Origin: Xylanivirga thermophila
GTDB taxonomy: Bacteria; Bacillota; Clostridia; Caldicoprobacterales; Xylanivirgaceae
Direction: 5' to 3'
NCBI RefSeq assembly: GCF_004138105.1
Contig: NZ_RXHQ01000002.1
Coordinates: forward strand, 1 to 64,000
DNA: 64,000 bases
Shown here one piece after another: positions 62,125 through 64,000 of this stretch (position 1 is its first letter; every line of letters begins with the position of its first letter). Position numbers and translations under genes: made by a program. The notes beneath the pieces were generated by a model that saw only the letters and a list, made by a program, of their open reading frames with translations, ran no database searches and was not told the origin of the DNA.

Positions 62125-64000
62125 CTATTTATTTAATAGCTTTAAGGCCTTGTTCACCACATTATCTACTGTAAAACCAAAATCTTTGAATAGGATGGAG
62201 GCGGGAGCTGAAGCTCCAAATCTGTCAATAGATATTATATCCCCTTCATCACCTACATATTTATGCCATCCCATACTACATGCAGCCTCTACTGCGATTC
62301 TAGCCTTAACATGCTTTGGTATCACTTGTTGTCTATATTCTTCTGATTGTTCTTCGAACAATTCCCAAGATGGCATACTGACTACCCGTGCATCTACACC
62401 CTGTTCTTTAAGCTTTTTACCTGCATTATATACCAATTCCACTTCCGAACCTGATGCCATAAGTATAATATCAGGATCAGATTTCTGTGAATCAAGTAGT
62501 ATATAACCACCCTTTAATGCATCTTTACCCGTTTCGTCATAAAGGGGCAAATTTTGCCTGGTAAGTACTAGTGCTGTTGGACTATTCCTTCGTGTTAATG
62601 CTGCATACCATCCAGCAGCTACTTCCCGGGCATCAGCTGGACGAAATACGGTAAAATTAGGAATACTCCTAAGAGCCGCCAATTGTTCTATTGGCTGATG
62701 TGTAGGTCCATCCTCACCTACCCCAATACTATCGTGGGTAAGCACATATACAACCGGCAATCCCATAAGGGCGGATAATCTCATAGCCGGCTTCATATAG
62801 TCACTAAATACAAAAAATGTCGCTACATATGGTCTTAATCCGCCATGAAGAGCCATACCATTTGCTATGGCAGCCATACCATGCTCCCTTACACCAAAGT
62901 GCATATTGGAGCCTGTACGATCCTCAGCTGAAAAATCCCCTCTTTCCTTCATATTTGTCTTGTTAGAAGGCGCTAAATCAGCAGAGCCACCTATGAGATT
63001 TGGTATAGCTTTAGCTAGCCTATTTATTGTTTCACCTGAAGATGCCCTGGTAGCTGATGGTCCATCAAACTTCCAAAACTCTTCATCATTTAGCAAATCT
63101 ACCGGTAATTTAGCATCATGCCATATTTCCCACTCATGGGCAAGCTCTGGATAAGCCTTTTTATATTCTCCCCATAGTTCTTTCCATTGTTTCTCATATT
63201 GTATGCCATTCTCAATCAAGGTATTCATATGATTTTTTACATCATCAGGCACATAAAAAGCCTCATTCCATTTCCAGCCTAAAAACTCTTTCATAGCCTT
63301 TATATTGTCATCGCCTAGAGGTTCACCATGTGCCGATGCCTTACCTTGTTTTGCCGGGCAACCATATCCTATACTGGTTTTTACTATTATAAGTGATGGT
63401 CTGGTATTATCCCGTTTTGCCTCATCTATAGCATCACTTATGGCATCTATATCATTCCCATCTTCTACCTTAATTACCTGCCAACCGTAAGCCTCATATC
63501 TCTTCCCTACGTCTTCCCTAAAGGCAATATCAGTCCCGCCTTCTATGGATATATTGTTTGAATCATACAGCATTATAAGCTTGTCAAGTGATAGGGTTCC
63601 TGCCAATGATGCTGCCTCCGATGATATACCCTCCATCATACAACCATCTCCAGCTATGACATAGGTATAATGATTCACTATATCATAACCTGGTTTGTTA
63701 AACTTTGCCTCCAAATACGCCTCGGCAATAGCCATACCTACGCCATTAGCTACACCCTGTCCCAATGGACCAGTAGTGGTTTCTATACCTACTGTATGCC
63801 CATATTCCGGATGCCCCGGCGTTTTACTACCCCATTGTCTAAACTGCTTAAGATCATCTATGGTAAGTCCATAACCAAAAAGATGCAAAAGGGAATATAA
63901 AAGGGCTGAACCATGACCTGCAGACAATATAAATCTATCCCTATTTAACCAGTTCGGATTTTTAGGATTATGTTTCATATGTCTGCCCCATAATGTGTAT
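62125..64000 (-). CDS. tkt: Transketolase (5' end outside window)
   Basis: Thiamine-diphosphate enzyme moving two-carbon units between ketose and aldose phosphates in the pentose phosphate pathway. 625 codons are present; the N-terminus (about 40 residues) is beyond 64000, since the frame continues upstream of Met 63978 as YTLWGRH. Landmarks: [17 protein letters not shown], the TPP motif [31 protein letters not shown] with the catalytic Glu, and [16 protein letters not shown]. Contains one GGCGGGAG octamer (62200). Followed closely by a cell wall hydrolase gene. Confidence 0.97.
   Translation of the reverse strand, partial: YTLWGRHMKHNPKNPNWLNRDRFILSAGHGSALLYSLLHLFGYGLTIDDLKQFRQWGSKTPGHPEYGHTVGIETTTGPLGQGVANGVGMAIAEAYLEAKFNKPGYDIVNHYTYVIAGDGCMMEGISSEAASLAGTLSLDKLIMLYDSNNISIEGGTDIAFREDVGKRYEAYGWQVIKVEDGNDIDAISDAIDEAKRDNTRPSLIIVKTSIGYGCPAKQGKASAHGEPLGDDNIKAMKEFLGWKWNEAFYVPDDVKNHMNTLIENGIQYEKQWKELWGEYKKAYPELAHEWEIWHDAKLPVDLLNDEEFWKFDGPSATRASSGETINRLAKAIPNLIGGSADLAPSNKTNMKERGDFSAEDRTGSNMHFGVREHGMAAIANGMALHGGLRPYVATFFVFSDYMKPAMRLSALMGLPVVYVLTHDSIGVGEDGPTHQPIEQLAALRSIPNFTVFRPADAREVAAGWYAALTRRNSPTALVLTRQNLPLYDETGKDALKGGYILLDSQKSDPDIILMASGSEVELVYNAGKKLKEQGVDARVVSMPSWELFEEQSEEYRQQVIPKHVKARIAVEAACSMGWHKYVGDEGDIISIDRFGASAPASILFKDFGFTVDNVVNKALKLLNK

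Noticed and set aside
5161-63545. Near-matches of the octamer (for example GGCGGGTG at 5176, GGCGGGAC near 63533, AGCGGGAG near 11268 and 38830)
   Set aside because: Left out of the count so that it rests only on exact GGCGGGAG/CTCCCGCC copies.

Overview
The window is a stretch of a low-GC Gram-positive chromosome, most likely an anaerobic, plant-polysaccharide-using member of the Clostridia. This rests on Firmicute-type gene neighbourhoods (dusB-greA-lysS, birA with coaX and an ECF S component), AGGAGG-type ribosome binding sites, TTG/GTG starts, a SleB-type cortex hydrolase, two secreted GH30 glycosidases and ABC sugar uptake without a local ATPase. I do not name a genus. Most genes and the 16S gene lie on the minus strand.

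Layout. 1-203 is the 5' end of a 16S rRNA gene with its promoter. 0.5-5.7 kb holds a membrane-anchored unknown, lysS, greA, a second unknown and dusB. 5.8-10.9 kb is an SdpR/SdpI-type pair facing a minus-strand operon: small secreted Cys-containing protein, terminator, lipoprotein, two membrane proteins and an ABC ATPase. 11.2-22.6 kb is a LacI-linked sugar locus: solute-binding lipoprotein, two permeases, a DUF4127 protein, an ADP-ribosylglycohydrolase-fold enzyme and a secreted DUF4434-type protein whose C-terminus is cut off by an in-frame stop, plus a sugar isomerase-fold enzyme.

23-39 kb carries export and cofactor genes: a heterodimeric ABC exporter, an RND pump with adaptor, coaX, an ECF S component behind a structured leader, an S58 peptidase, birA, and an FtsX-type permease with adaptor but no ATPase. 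39-45 kb has nagA, sleB, eda, a PfkB sugar kinase and a GntR-ABC operon with a clear promoter/operator.

45-52.5 kb holds an unrecognised protein, two paralogous GH30 enzymes with decayed remnants of a solute-binding protein and an AraC regulator around them, an EF-G paralogue and a TIM-barrel-like protein. 52.6-64 kb holds an MBL-fold hydrolase, a small membrane protein, a flavin reductase, fetAB, a MarR-MMPL-heptad-repeat operon, a glucosaminidase and transketolase (its N-terminus is outside the window).

The most striking unexplained signal is the octamer GGCGGGAG. I count 22 copies on the two strands, where less than one is expected. It is absent from the sugar locus and the GH30 region. 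The best candidates for little-described systems are the secreted-peptide/ABC operon at 6.9-11.1 kb and the DUF4127/ADP-ribosylglycohydrolase/DUF4434 uptake operon at 11.2-20.3 kb.
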